Of a DNA stretch of 64,000 nt, positions 37,183-46,531 are shown one piece after another. Source of the DNA: Rivularia sp. MS3 (GTDB taxonomy: Bacteria; Cyanobacteriota; Cyanobacteriia; Cyanobacteriales; Nostocaceae). Numbering within the stretch: the stretch's first letter is position 1; the number at the start of each line of letters is the position of its first letter. Below the pieces are notes generated by a model that worked only from the letters and a program-made list of their open reading frames with translations, made no database searches and was not told where the DNA came from. The stretch lies in contig JAHCMI010000004.1 in assembly GCA_019192545.1 (NCBI GenBank), positions 62,001-126,000 of the forward strand. Reading direction: 5' to 3'. Position numbers and translations under genes: made by a program.

Positions 37183-38748
37183 CTAAGAATCAGATGTTTG
37201 CTCATCTTCAAAACTCCTAACAATACGAGATAATTCCGCCTTTTCATCGATACTAACGCGGCTCGGCACTCCACTGATAATTCTTTCGTAATCTTGGAAT
37301 GAATTTTTGATTTGTGGACCTTCACGAGTTATATTGTATTCTCTAATACCCTTATCATGCCAAGAGCCGCGCATTTTAAACACGTTAATTGCTCGGGACA
37401 TTTCTCCACGAATTTCCACATATTGCAACAGGATAATCGTGTCGGTAATAGTAGAAATATGAGAATCTGTAATTGAATTTGAGCCTAAAAAATGAGTGGT
37501 GGTATTAGTAAAAAAGCCAGTGATTTCTTCTTGTTTAGCGTAACCAGTTACACCGATAACAAATTGTCGGAATGCATTATTAGAAACCCCTCGATCCAAA
37601 GCACTAAGAGAATCTATGGCAATACGGGAAGGTTTAAACTCAGAAATTTCTGACTTAATAATTTGTAGGTGATCTTCTAAACCAGTTGATTCGGGATAAG
37701 CGCAAATTATTTTTAGCAATCCTTGGCGCTCTAGCTCCTCGAAGTCTATTCCCCAAGAGGTTGCATTTCTCGAAAGTTGAGCGCGGGATTCTTCATAAGC
37801 AAATAATATTGAGCGTTCGCCGATATTACAGCCTTCTTGCAAAAATTTGCTGACTAACAAGGTTTTACCCGTGCCCGTAGCACCAGTAGCCAAAATAATT
37901 GAATCTTTAAAAAATCCACCCCCGCACATTTTATCTAAAGACTCAACTCCTGAAGATATGCGAGCGTTTGAAGAACGTTGAGTTAAACGCATGGCACCTA
38001 ATGGGAAAATATTTATTCCTTGATTGGTAATTGTAAAAGGATATTCCCCTTTCATGTGAGTCGTACCGCGCAGTTTGAGAATTTCAATCGTCCGTCTGCG
38101 ACGTTCCCCTTCTAAGACATTACGAAAAATTATGACGTTGTCCGATACAAATTCTTCTACTCCGAATGTTGCTACGGGACCGTATTCTTCTCTGCGCTCG
38201 GTTGTCATTACCGTGGTAACGCTCAAACTCTTTAAACGTGCAACCAAGCGAAAAATTTCCCGTCTTACCAATCCTGCTGCTTCATACTGTTGAAATATTG
38301 CCGTTACCGAATCAATGGAAATACGTTTTGCTTTGTACTTTTGAATCGCGTATTGCAAGCGCTCAATCAATCCGGATAAGTCAAAATTGCCGATAACTTC
38401 TTGACCTTCAGGATCTGGAGAGGCATCAAGAATAAACAGTAGACCATCGTCAATTAACTGTTGTAAATCCCAACCAAATATATGAGCATTTCTGATAATA
38501 TCATTGGGAGCTTCTTCAAAAGTGACAAAAATTCCTGGTTCTTCTAGGTGAGTAATACCGTTATAGAGAAACTGTAGAGAAAACAATGTTTTCCCCGTAC
38601 CAGAGGTACCGCTGACCAAAGTTGTTCTACCTTTAGGCAATCCACTATGAGTAATATCATCGAAACCTTCTATCAAGGTGCGTATTTTTTCTACACCTCG
38701 ATTTACTAAAGGCATGTTACTGTGTAGCGGTTTTTCTTTCTCGCTCAT
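37183..38748 (-). CDS. kaiC: Circadian clock protein KaiC
   Basis: 521 residues with two RecA-like domains. CI: Walker A GTSGTGKT (47-54) and catalytic Glu78-Glu79. CII: Walker A GATGTGKT (289-296), Glu319-Glu320, and the autophosphorylation pair Ser432-Thr433 in TDSHISTITD, with Thr427 also kept. KaiC forms a hexamer with slow ATPase and rhythmic autokinase/phosphatase activity that drives circadian output. The acidic C-terminal tail ends DEQTSDS; the KaiA-binding A-loop region precedes it. Third gene of kaiA-kaiB-kaiC, 78 bases after kaiB. Every key residue of the oscillator is present. Confidence 0.98.
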   Translation of the reverse strand: MSEKEKPLHSNMPLVNRGVEKIRTLIEGFDDITHSGLPKGRTTLVSGTSGTGKTLFSLQFLYNGITHLEEPGIFVTFEEAPNDIIRNAHIFGWDLQQLIDDGLLFILDASPDPEGQEVIGNFDLSGLIERLQYAIQKYKAKRISIDSVTAIFQQYEAAGLVRREIFRLVARLKSLSVTTVMTTERREEYGPVATFGVEEFVSDNVIIFRNVLEGERRRRTIEILKLRGTTHMKGEYPFTITNQGINIFPLGAMRLTQRSSNARISSGVESLDKMCGGGFFKDSIILATGATGTGKTLLVSKFLQEGCNIGERSILFAYEESRAQLSRNATSWGIDFEELERQGLLKIICAYPESTGLEDHLQIIKSEISEFKPSRIAIDSLSALDRGVSNNAFRQFVIGVTGYAKQEEITGFFTNTTTHFLGSNSITDSHISTITDTIILLQYVEIRGEMSRAINVFKMRGSWHDKGIREYNITREGPQIKNSFQDYERIISGVPSRVSIDEKAELSRIVRSFEDEQTSDS

Positions 38749-38826
38749 TGTTTATTAATTACAAATAGTAAATTGGCTCCGTTTCATTAATAACTAGAGT
38801 CCTTTTCTTAACATCTATATAGTTTA

Positions 38827-39147
38827 CTATTCCCAGTTGTTTTCTTGTTCGTTTAATTGTGCATCCAATAAATTTAAACCAATTAAGACTCTTTCTTTGT
38901 CCGATAGATCCCCAATTATTTTACGAACGGGAGGTGGTAAAATTTTTGACAAAGTTGGAGTCGCCAAAATTTTGTCTTCTTCCGCTTGCTGTGGATTCTT
39001 TTGCACGTCGATAACTTTTAAAGCATAAACTCCTTTAAACTCCTGCTCTAATATTGTCTTAAGTGTTTTTAGCGCCTGTACTGAGTTTGGCGTATTACCA
39101 GATACATACAATTTCAGAACATAGGTCTGACCATCTTGATGGTTCAT
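38827..39147 (-). CDS. kaiB: Circadian clock protein KaiB
   Basis: 106 residues with a thioredoxin-like start ([22 protein letters not shown]), the fold-switching region ([43 protein letters not shown]) and an acidic C-terminus. KaiB binds phosphorylated KaiC CI and sequesters KaiA. It lies between kaiA (127 bases upstream) and kaiC (78 bases downstream), so the three are likely one locus, possibly with an internal promoter before kaiB as known in other species. Confidence 0.98.
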   Translation of the reverse strand: MNHQDGQTYVLKLYVSGNTPNSVQALKTLKTILEQEFKGVYALKVIDVQKNPQQAEEDKILATPTLSKILPPPVRKIIGDLSDKERVLIGLNLLDAQLNEQENNWE

Positions 39148-39274
39148 ACGAAAGTTTATGGTGAAAAATAATTCTAAGAAAAAAGGAAAGTGAATTTTTA
39201 ACAGGTTTTAGCAGGTTTTAAATAATAAATATTTATTTTTCATTTATTTATCTTCTGATAAATAACAAAAAACA

Positions 39275-39628
39275 TCAACCCTTAGAAGTACCAGAGCGTC
39301 TATAAATTTCACATAAATGAGCTAACATATCAATCAATGTTAAGCGATAATCAAGAAGTAACGAGTTATAATCGCTTCTGCCCTCTATTTTTAGCTGCTT
39401 GGCAAATTCATCAACTAATTCCATGTGAATCTCGATAATCTGAGGCACGGGGATATTAGCACGAAATATTGCATGAATTAATTTATCGATTTTTTCTTTT
39501 AAATTTATATCGTCAGTAAAATACTGAATCAGAATTTGACGGTACTCGGATTTAACCTGTTGTAAAATTTGTTTTTTCTGATTTGGATTCATTTGCTCAA
39601 AAACGAGCATAATTTCAGATTGTGACAT
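39275..39628 (-). CDS. kaiA: Circadian clock protein KaiA, short form
   Basis: 117 residues, matching only the C-terminal four-helix KaiC-binding domain of the longer unicellular KaiA (QILQQVKSEYRQILIQYF, LIHAIFRANIPVPQIIEIHMELVDEFAKQLK, LLDYRLTLIDMLAHLCEIYRRS). Short KaiA without the pseudoreceiver is the usual form in filamentous cyanobacteria and stimulates KaiC autophosphorylation. First gene of the kai locus; the hybrid kinase at 40637 is transcribed away from it. The KaiA pseudoreceiver function may be supplied by another protein (inference). Confidence 0.96.
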   Translation of the reverse strand: MSQSEIMLVFEQMNPNQKKQILQQVKSEYRQILIQYFTDDINLKEKIDKLIHAIFRANIPVPQIIEIHMELVDEFAKQLKIEGRSDYNSLLLDYRLTLIDMLAHLCEIYRRSGTSKG

Positions 39629-40339
39629 CTAACTACATATCCATTTTTTCCTTGCAGTGAATCATTTATAGCAAATAACATCAAGTCTAATTATATTCTT
39701 ATCTAACCAAAGATAGAAGTAATTTGAGACTAAGTAATTTATCTAAAAAAAAGCGAGTTAATTTATTGACTGGCATAATCTCAATAGTTTTTGCACAAAA
39801 ACGATGACATTAAATCTTTCGTACAAGTCGGCGTAAATAAGGCAACCATTAAAAATGCTGGAAAAGCCTAAAAAATCTTACTTTTTGCTTTTTACTGACG
39901 CGAAGCAGTACTAGTACCTATCGCAGACCGATTTTTTGAATTCATTTAATTCATAAAGTTGTATTTACAGATTGATAGTAATGCCTTGTTGATTTTATAA
40001 ACTGAGAATTTAAATCCAGAACAGATACATTTTTCATTTCCATTGCTTTAATCTAATTTAGTTAACTTCTGAAACATCGGCGACATCCTTTAAAATATTT
40101 TTTAACTATCCGAAAATTTAATTAGTCTCAATCTTCATCAAATGCCAAGTTATTTCTATTGCACTTTTCTGACGAAAGTCTTATGCTTAAAAAAAATAAA
40201 AATCACTATCTATCGATATATTTTTAAAATAAATTATAAAATAATAAGTTTGATTAAGTAAGATTAAAAAATGTCGTAATTTAAATCATTATAATTCCTA
40301 AAGATTTTTCGGGTAATTTTAGAGTAATAATTGTTTTAA
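39629..40339. other. Divergent intergenic region between kaiA and the hybrid kinase
   Basis: About 710 AT-rich bases with no ORF. It must contain the kaiA promoter (minus) and the promoter for the structured leader (plus). No repeat recognised. Confidence 0.5.
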
Positions 40340-40575
40340 CAGCTGCTGTCGATGTAAGGAGTATCAGCTCCGCCCACGGACACTTTTAAAAGTCTCCTGA
40401 GTACATCCTTAGAACAGCAAAGGGAGAAACCGCCGCACGGACAACTCTTGTAAGACAAGTAAGCTCTGGCGAAGTCAAGTTTCATCTTGAGTTAAGCATG
40501 GAGTTTCCGCTCAAAATCGTCCTGTAATGTCACGGTATTTTTCAAGTCAAGTTTCTTAAAACTTGTAAAAATACA
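40340..40575 (+). ncRNA. Candidate structured 5' leader RNA upstream of the clock-adjacent kinase
   Basis: Unlike the AT-rich flanks, this stretch has balanced base composition and several nested complementary segments. P1: TGCTGT (40344-40349) with ACAGCA (40414-40419); TAAGGA (40355-40360) with TCCTTA (40406-40411); GTA-TCAG (40361-40367) with CTGA-GTAC (40397-40404). P2: CGCC (40431) with GGCG (40468) enclosing the hairpin CTTGT-AAG-ACAAG (40447-40459). P3: GTATTTTT-CAAGT with ACTTG-T-AAAAATAC (40535-40574). GAAAC (40425) could also pair with GTTTC (40503). It ends about 60 bases before the kinase ATG. No known riboswitch consensus recognised. Confidence 0.5.
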
Positions 40576-40636
40576 AGACAAACAGTGAGTTAGTGATGCC
40601 GGATGCTTCCTAGGGAAGAATAACTCCACAAGGCAT

Positions 40637-43600
40637 ATGTCAATTAAACATTACCCGCTTTACGACTTTATTACTCAAGCTCGCAGAGTAAGCGAAACTA
40701 CTCCTCTGAGTCACGTGCTGTCAATGTTCGAGCAAGAGCAGCATTCCCAGCGGTTGGTAGTAGTGAGCGAGCAACAAGTTCCCCGTTATTTGCTCGATGC
40801 AAATAATCTGCTGGCACTTTGGATTTACAGACAACAGGACGAGTCTGGAATCACACAAAATTTTGATTGGCATCAACCAATCTCTTGTTTGGATAAACAG
40901 TTCGTCAAACCGATCCAAATCTTTAGCTCTTCTTTAAGTTTAGAGCAATTTGGTTCTAAATTGCGCTCTGAAAAACTGCCAGCAAATTTTCATAATTGGT
41001 TGCTGGTGGATGAATATGGTAAGTTTTTAGGACTTTTAGATAGTTCTAAAATATTGAAACGTTTAGCTTTGTTGGATCGAAAAAGCGAAAACTTAGCTAT
41101 AAATTTTAGCGATCGGCAAACGGAAATTTATCAAGAAGCGGGTAGTGCGATATCGGTTATTCCTAGAACTTCGGCAACCAATGTCAATTCGGATAGTGCT
41201 GAGATTATTAGTTACGCGAATGCTAAATATAAAATTAACCAACGCAAAAGTCGGGATAAAAGTCAGTTGGAGTACAAGTATGCAACCCAATTGCTTCAGG
41301 CACTTCCTTGGGCATTAATGTTAGAAACAGATACTCAAGAAGTAGTGTCACAAAACCAACTATGGTACGAACAACTTGGGGAATTAAAAGATCCACAAGG
41401 ATTAAAGGAGCTTTGGGAAAAGACAATTGAAGGGAATGCAGTTTCGCAAACGGACTTTGTCAATCCTGATTTAGGTAGAAAGGATGAAGCGACATTGAAT
41501 CGCTGTTTTATTGATAGCGAACCTGGTAGCTGCATTTGTGTTGTGGAAATGCGAGATGGAGAAGAAAGGGTATGGCGATTTACTAAAATACCGGTAAATA
41601 TTTCCAAAAATGAGTTTCGCGATTTAAGGAATCAACCAAATTGGACTCAAGAATTCAAAGTATTACCAACAGCTGATAATTTATCTTTATCTGAAGCAGG
41701 GCAATTGTGGTTAGTATTGGCTACAGATATTACCGAACAACAGCAATTAACCCAAGAGCTAGCGGCGAAAAACGCCGATTTAATTCAACTTAATCGTTTA
41801 AAAGATGAATTTTTGGCTTGTATAAGTCATGAATTGAAAACTCCTTTGACAGCAGTATTGGGATTATCCCGTTTGCTATCCGATCAGCAGTTAGGAAAAC
41901 TTAACGATCGCCAAGCAAGGTATGCTCAATTAATACATCAAAGCGGTCGTCATTTGATGAGTGTCGTCAACGATATTTTAGATTTAACTCGTATGGAAAC
42001 AGGTCAAATGAGCCTGACTCCGGCAAAAGTTAACATCAAAAAAGTTTGCGATCGCGCTTTAAAGGAAGCCAAAGAAATTCACGCTCAAACAACCAAAGCA
42101 GCGGCATCGGAGCTAGACGAAGACTATCAATTTACTCTTGATATTGAATCAGGATTAGAAGAAATTATTGCCGACGAATTGCGTTTGCGGCAAATGTTGA
42201 TTCATTTGCTTTCCAACGCCTATAAATTCACCGAAGCAGGCGGAGAAATTGGTTTACAAGTAAATAGTTGGGAAGGTTGGATTACCTTTACAGTTTGGGA
42301 TACGGGTATCGGTATTCCCGATAGCCAACAGCATTTGATATTTCAAAAGTTTCAGCAGCTAGAAAATCCTATGACTCGTCAACACGAAGGAACGGGTTTA
42401 GGATTGGTATTAACTAGAGCTTTGGCTAGACTTCATGGTGGTGATGTCAGCTTTTTATCGCGAGAAGGTTCCGGAAGTCAATTTACATTGCTTCTACCTC
42501 CGTCTCCTCCTCATAAAATAGCTAGGGAAGTCGGTTCAAACGAGACACAAAGCGGCTCGCACATTACTCAGAAAGTTATAGAAGATACGCCATTAAGGGA
42601 CTCTCCTTCTCTTAAAGAATTATCTATAGAAAATATTACTGCCTACAAAAACAATTTTAAATATTCTAAAAATCAAGATTCTATTGCCAAGCTACAGACT
42701 TTCCCTAACAGTTTAGTGATGGTTGTAGAAACAGTAGCAAGTTATATAGAAGATTTCACCAGGCATTTAAGCACTTTGGGATACCGAGTAGTAGTAGCTC
42801 GTTCCGGTTGTGAAGCATTGGAAAAAGCCCGAAGACTGCAACCTAAAGCTATTTTTATTAATCCTCTGTTACCTTTACTTTCTGGTTGGGATGTATTGAC
42901 ATTGATAAAATCGGATGCTTCAACTCGCGATATTCCGGTAATTGTAACGGCTAGCGCAGCAGAAAAAGAGCAAGCATTTAGCAACCGTGCAGATCGTTTC
43001 CTTACTTTGCCAGTCAAGTATGACGCTTTAGCAGAGTTATTGGAAAGTTTGTACGATAAGACTGCTGAAGAAAAGCCAGAAGGTGCTAGTAATTCTAGTA
43101 CATTAGAGCCAAAAACCCCATTGCGAATATTGAGATTAGTTGAACCTGAAGTCGAACCATTGAGTTACGATTTATCTTTAGGAAAACATAGAGTTATAGA
43201 AGCAGATGATTTAGCACAAGCCCAACTATTAGCTCGGGTTTGGAAGTTTGATGTGGCTTTATTAGATGTAGAAATGCCTCTGGCTCAAACTTACTTAAAT
43301 AAAATCAGTGAAAGTAAGATTTTGGCAGCTTTGCCATTGGTAACTCGTAATGTAGAAACTACCCAAGCAGCATCGAAAATTGACCAGCTATCGGTATTTC
43401 CTTGTTTAACAAAATTAGGTAAAGACAACAAAATTGATAAAGACAAAGCACCTACTTTACTATCAGTTTTACAAATAGCTGCTGGTGTCTGTTGTCCTCC
43501 GAGTATATCGGTTCTAGATTTAACTATAATACCGGATTTACCGGGAGCAATAATTGATTCTGAAACAAAGGAAACCCAAAAAAATAACCGTAAAGCAGTT

Positions 43601-44032
43601 CACTTACCCTGTAGTACAAAAATTTCTTGTCCTTTAAAAGAAGAGCAAGTAGAAACAAATTCTCGCCCAACTGAATGGTTTCAAGCTTTAGTTCAATATT
43701 TACAAACGGCAGGTTTAAAGGCTTCCATGTGTAATACTTGGGAAGAATTATTGCAGCAAATACGTCATGAAAGTGTAGATTTACTATTAATTTGTTTGGG
43801 GGAATCTACTATAGAAATCACTGTTGAGTCTGTAATAGAAACATTAGAAACTATGAGTTTAGACTTGCCCCCATTGCTATTACTCGATCAGCGATTAAAT
43901 TGCAATCAAATCGAATTAGAGAAATTTGATACTTCAGAAAACATTGTTGCCCAAGTGTTGCCTCGTTCAATTTCTATGGAAGATTTATTAAGTAGAATCA
44001 ATCAAGCATTAACAGCGAGCAGCGAGCAGTGA
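40637..44032 (+). CDS. Hybrid sensor histidine kinase with CBS-like N-terminus and degenerate receivers
   Basis: 1131 residues. The N-terminus (1-150: LSHVLSMFEQEQHSQRLVVVSEQQ...LLVDEYGKFLGLLDSSKIL) looks like a CBS-pair sensor. A PAS-like region (210-375) precedes the kinase core: His398 in SHELKTPLTAV, NAYKFTEAGG, DTGIGIPDSQ and GTGLGLVLTRAL. Three receiver-like domains follow. The first (690-805) has Asn742 (INPLLP) where phospho-Asp should be and lacks the N-terminal acidic pair. The second keeps Asp877 (LLDVEMP) but is otherwise divergent, and the third (1010-1125) is degenerate. Divergent from kaiA, so a clock input or output role is plausible (inference; compare CikA with its pseudoreceiver). 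The C-terminus ASSEQ is coded by an STRR. Confidence 0.85.
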   Translation: MSIKHYPLYDFITQARRVSETTPLSHVLSMFEQEQHSQRLVVVSEQQVPRYLLDANNLLALWIYRQQDESGITQNFDWHQPISCLDKQFVKPIQIFSSSLSLEQFGSKLRSEKLPANFHNWLLVDEYGKFLGLLDSSKILKRLALLDRKSENLAINFSDRQTEIYQEAGSAISVIPRTSATNVNSDSAEIISYANAKYKINQRKSRDKSQLEYKYATQLLQALPWALMLETDTQEVVSQNQLWYEQLGELKDPQGLKELWEKTIEGNAVSQTDFVNPDLGRKDEATLNRCFIDSEPGSCICVVEMRDGEERVWRFTKIPVNISKNEFRDLRNQPNWTQEFKVLPTADNLSLSEAGQLWLVLATDITEQQQLTQELAAKNADLIQLNRLKDEFLACISHELKTPLTAVLGLSRLLSDQQLGKLNDRQARYAQLIHQSGRHLMSVVNDILDLTRMETGQMSLTPAKVNIKKVCDRALKEAKEIHAQTTKAAASELDEDYQFTLDIESGLEEIIADELRLRQMLIHLLSNAYKFTEAGGEIGLQVNSWEGWITFTVWDTGIGIPDSQQHLIFQKFQQLENPMTRQHEGTGLGLVLTRALARLHGGDVSFLSREGSGSQFTLLLPPSPPHKIAREVGSNETQSGSHITQKVIEDTPLRDSPSLKELSIENITAYKNNFKYSKNQDSIAKLQTFPNSLVMVVETVASYIEDFTRHLSTLGYRVVVARSGCEALEKARRLQPKAIFINPLLPLLSGWDVLTLIKSDASTRDIPVIVTASAAEKEQAFSNRADRFLTLPVKYDALAELLESLYDKTAEEKPEGASNSSTLEPKTPLRILRLVEPEVEPLSYDLSLGKHRVIEADDLAQAQLLARVWKFDVALLDVEMPLAQTYLNKISESKILAALPLVTRNVETTQAASKIDQLSVFPCLTKLGKDNKIDKDKAPTLLSVLQIAAGVCCPPSISVLDLTIIPDLPGAIIDSETKETQKNNRKAVHLPCSTKISCPLKEEQVETNSRPTEWFQALVQYLQTAGLKASMCNTWEELLQQIRHESVDLLLICLGESTIEITVESVIETLETMSLDLPPLLLLDQRLNCNQIELEKFDTSENIVAQVLPRSISMEDLLSRINQALTASSEQ

Positions 44033-44062
44033 GCAGCGAACAGCGAGCATTGAGCAACTGCT
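44009..44062. repeat. CAGCGAG/CAGTGAG STRR between converging genes
   Basis: Six to seven heptamers overlap the 3' end of the hybrid kinase gene (including its stop) and reach the stop of the convergent GT39-type gene. Confidence 0.9.
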
Positions 44063-45870
44063 CACTGCTCGCCGATTTTCACGCGAATCAAACCATAAGC
44101 TTGTTTAGCATCTAAATTTTCGTAATCAGTTGGTTGTAAACCCATCTTGGGAAACCTTTTTGGTTCAGCTAAAACGATTACCGAGTCAGATTCAGTTTGG
44201 TTTTGAATATAGTCTGCGGCTTGTTGATTGCTTTTAATATAGTTAATTTTACGTTGACTATAAAAAGCGACGCTAGGCTTTTTAAAGCCAACCATAACTA
44301 TTTCTTCGCCTGGTTGTTGTACCCTTGCTGCTAACTGAGATAATTGCTTTAAAGGTAGCTGACGACTAGCATCCGATACAAATAAAGCTGGAGTCAGAAC
44401 TAATATCATGAATGCTGTAAATGCTAATAAATTGATACATATTAAATGCAAATAACGCCGACGAATCACAAAAGCAGCAATAATTACAGCAGCAGCCAAC
44501 CAAATTATGCTACCTAAAACTGGTAAATTAGACCTTTGCAGCATTTGAGGAAAATTAGGGGCTGCGGGATCGTAACCAATCAAACTGCTAACTTTAAAGA
44601 AAGCAAATCCTATAGCCGATACAAAGACTACGTTTAACCATCCGCTAGCTTGCATGAGAGGCGACGAGAGCAATACCGGAGCCAGTGAAGCGGAAGCAGA
44701 AACGCTTTTAACATTTTGCTCATCTTTATTTACTATTAAATCGCCCCATAACAAGGCAATTAGAATACCAGCCGCTGGCATTAATGGCAGTACGTAGCTT
44801 GGTAGCTTGGTAACGGCAATGGTAAAGAAACTAAAAATACCAATAAACCAACAAAAAGCAAATAAGCTAAGTTGTTGACAACGTTCTGAAGATATCCACG
44901 ATTTACGCTGCCAGAACTTTATTCTTAGCATTGTAGCGGGTAAATAAACCGAGTAAGGAGCAAAACCTAGGGCTACAACTGCAAAATAAAAATACCAAGG
45001 AGCCGAATGTCCGTTAACAACATCTGTAAAGCGCTCAACATTATGCAAACCAAAAAAGGAATCAATAAAGCTCCAGCCATTTTGCAAAGTCACTAATACA
45101 TACCAGGGGATTGCCACAGCAGCAACAACGAACATACCCCGCACTACTTTAGCTTCCTTCGCAACCTGCCAAAAATTTCCTAAATAAATTAAAAATAGAA
45201 AAATAATCAAACCTGGTAATACAATACCTACAGGTCCCTTAGTTAAAATAGCTAAACCAATTAATACATAAAAAGCAAAATACCACCGTGCTTTTACTGG
45301 TGATTCCGCAGGTTGAGAATATCCTTGAAAAAAGCATAACAAAGCAGAGGCCATGCATCCAGTCAGCAGCATATCCGACACGCCTGCTCTGCCCCAAACA
45401 ATCATTTCTGGATTAAGAGCTATGACAGCAGCACCCAGACCAGCAGTAAACCAACGCCGAAAAGGACGGTATACCCCTTGCAAATCGTCCATTTTGGCTT
45501 GATGATAGTACAAAGTATAAAACGCCAAACCAATCAAACCTAAAGCCGCGATCGCAGAAGGTAAACGCACGGCCCATTCATTTACCCCAAAAATCATGTA
45601 AGCTATGGCTTGACACCAGTAAATCAAAGCGGGTTTATCAAAACGAGTTTCACCATTAAAATAAGGCGTAATCCAGTCACCAGTGACATACATTTGCCGC
45701 GAAGCTTCCGCAAACAGTGGTTCTGTCTCATCAATTAAGCTGAAACTGCCCAAATGCCAAAAAAATGCTATCCCCGCAACCAAAAGTATCCATAAAATTG
45801 ATAACATCACAGCTAGAGTCGGACGCTTTGAATTATTCTTCCACCAATGCTTGGAAACACTTTGAATCAT
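44062..45870 (-). CDS. Glycosyltransferase family 39-type membrane protein (ArnT/PMT-like)
   Basis: 602 residues, with roughly a dozen hydrophobic segments. The first luminal loop has SLIDETEPLFAEASRQMYVTGDWITPYFNGETRFDKPALIYW, the acidic catalytic signature of ArnT/PMT glycosyltransferases (Asp-Glu early, then RFDKPAL). RLPSAIAALGLI and ILTKGPVGIVLPGL are further family motifs. The C-terminal soluble domain (SRQLPLKQLSQLAARVQQPGEEIVMVGFKKPSVAFYSQR) is also typical. It would transfer a sugar from a polyprenyl-phosphate donor to lipid or protein in the cell envelope. Complete; no partner gene nearby. Confidence 0.9.
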   Translation of the reverse strand: MIQSVSKHWWKNNSKRPTLAVMLSILWILLVAGIAFFWHLGSFSLIDETEPLFAEASRQMYVTGDWITPYFNGETRFDKPALIYWCQAIAYMIFGVNEWAVRLPSAIAALGLIGLAFYTLYYHQAKMDDLQGVYRPFRRWFTAGLGAAVIALNPEMIVWGRAGVSDMLLTGCMASALLCFFQGYSQPAESPVKARWYFAFYVLIGLAILTKGPVGIVLPGLIIFLFLIYLGNFWQVAKEAKVVRGMFVVAAVAIPWYVLVTLQNGWSFIDSFFGLHNVERFTDVVNGHSAPWYFYFAVVALGFAPYSVYLPATMLRIKFWQRKSWISSERCQQLSLFAFCWFIGIFSFFTIAVTKLPSYVLPLMPAAGILIALLWGDLIVNKDEQNVKSVSASASLAPVLLSSPLMQASGWLNVVFVSAIGFAFFKVSSLIGYDPAAPNFPQMLQRSNLPVLGSIIWLAAAVIIAAFVIRRRYLHLICINLLAFTAFMILVLTPALFVSDASRQLPLKQLSQLAARVQQPGEEIVMVGFKKPSVAFYSQRKINYIKSNQQAADYIQNQTESDSVIVLAEPKRFPKMGLQPTDYENLDAKQAYGLIRVKIGEQ

Positions 45871-45920
45871 CAGTTTATAATCAGTGAGACACTATTTATT
45901 AGTCATTAATAACCGGTTGT

Positions 45921-45984
45921 CAGTCACCGTTACTCCGCCGTGCAACGACGGAGCCTGCGGTGGGTGACCGGCATTCCCCGGTCA
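45921..45984. repeat. Dispersed ~60-bp repeat, copy 2
   Basis: AGTCACCGTTACTCCGCCGT with GCAACGACGGAGCCTGCGGT and CCCCGGTC; near-identical to 15139-15198, with a small insertion (GGGTGACC) before the closing part. Confidence 0.8.
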
Positions 45985-46116
45985 ATATCCAAAGATAACA
46001 ATACTACTCCAGGATAAAATGACTATCTCGAATATGGTCTGTTCCTTTCTCGTTGGCAGTGGAAGAGCAATTACAAAAGGTAAATGTATTAGAGGGGGTA
46101 GAGTGGGGAGAGGGGG

Positions 46117-46178
46117 AAGAACTACTAACTACTAACTCCTAACTCCTAACTCCTAACTCTTAACTCTTAACTCCTAAC
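46117..46178. repeat. Heptamer STRR (AACTCCT/AACTCTT) just upstream of the ycf20-like gene
   Basis: About eight AACTACT, AACTCCT and AACTCTT heptamers end 9 bases before the ATG. A purine-rich GGGGGTAGAGTGGGGAGAGG stretch comes just before (46091-46115). The rest of the 45871-46186 spacer is unremarkable. Confidence 0.88.
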
Positions 46179-46186
46179 TTTACTAA

Positions 46187-46519
46187 ATGCAAAATACTCG
46201 CTTAAATTCTTTATTCGATTTAATTGTACGAAACCTAGCGCTATGGTTTCTTAATCCTTGGCGAAGAATATCGCTGTTGATGATTAGTTTTCTGGTTGGC
46301 TTTTTTATGGGTACTGTAGCTGCTACTACCGCCGGACAAAGAGCAGTATTAGATGTTTTTATAGCCGCATTTTTAGTATTCTTGACAGAAGTCGGTAGTC
46401 GGATAGTTTACAGAAGACCACCCAAGGAAAGGCGAATTCTTTGGGTGGAATCACTTAATTTTTTTAAAGTTGGTTTTATTTACAGCTTGTTTGTAGAAGC
46501 CTTTAAACTCGGTTCTTAA
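46187..46519 (+). CDS. ycf20: DUF565 / Ycf20-like membrane protein
   Basis: 110 residues. Matches the Ycf20 (DUF565) family conserved in cyanobacteria and plastids: RLNSLFDLIVRNLALWFLNPWRRISLLMISFLVGFFMG, then TAGQRAVLDVFIAAFLVFLTEVGSRIVYR and LNFFKVGFIYSLFVEAFKLGS. Two to three membrane segments. In green algae and plants relatives affect non-photochemical quenching; the cyanobacterial role is not settled. Its start is preceded by a heptamer STRR instead of a normal RBS. Confidence 0.88.
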   Translation: MQNTRLNSLFDLIVRNLALWFLNPWRRISLLMISFLVGFFMGTVAATTAGQRAVLDVFIAAFLVFLTEVGSRIVYRRPPKERRILWVESLNFFKVGFIYSLFVEAFKLGS

Positions 46520-46531
46520 CAAGTAAAAACC

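Noticed and set aside
40340-40575. Cobalamin or other known riboswitch in the kinase leader
   Set aside because: Conserved cores of the cobalamin, ykkC, c-di-AMP (ydaO) and THF classes could not be recognised; kept as unclassified.
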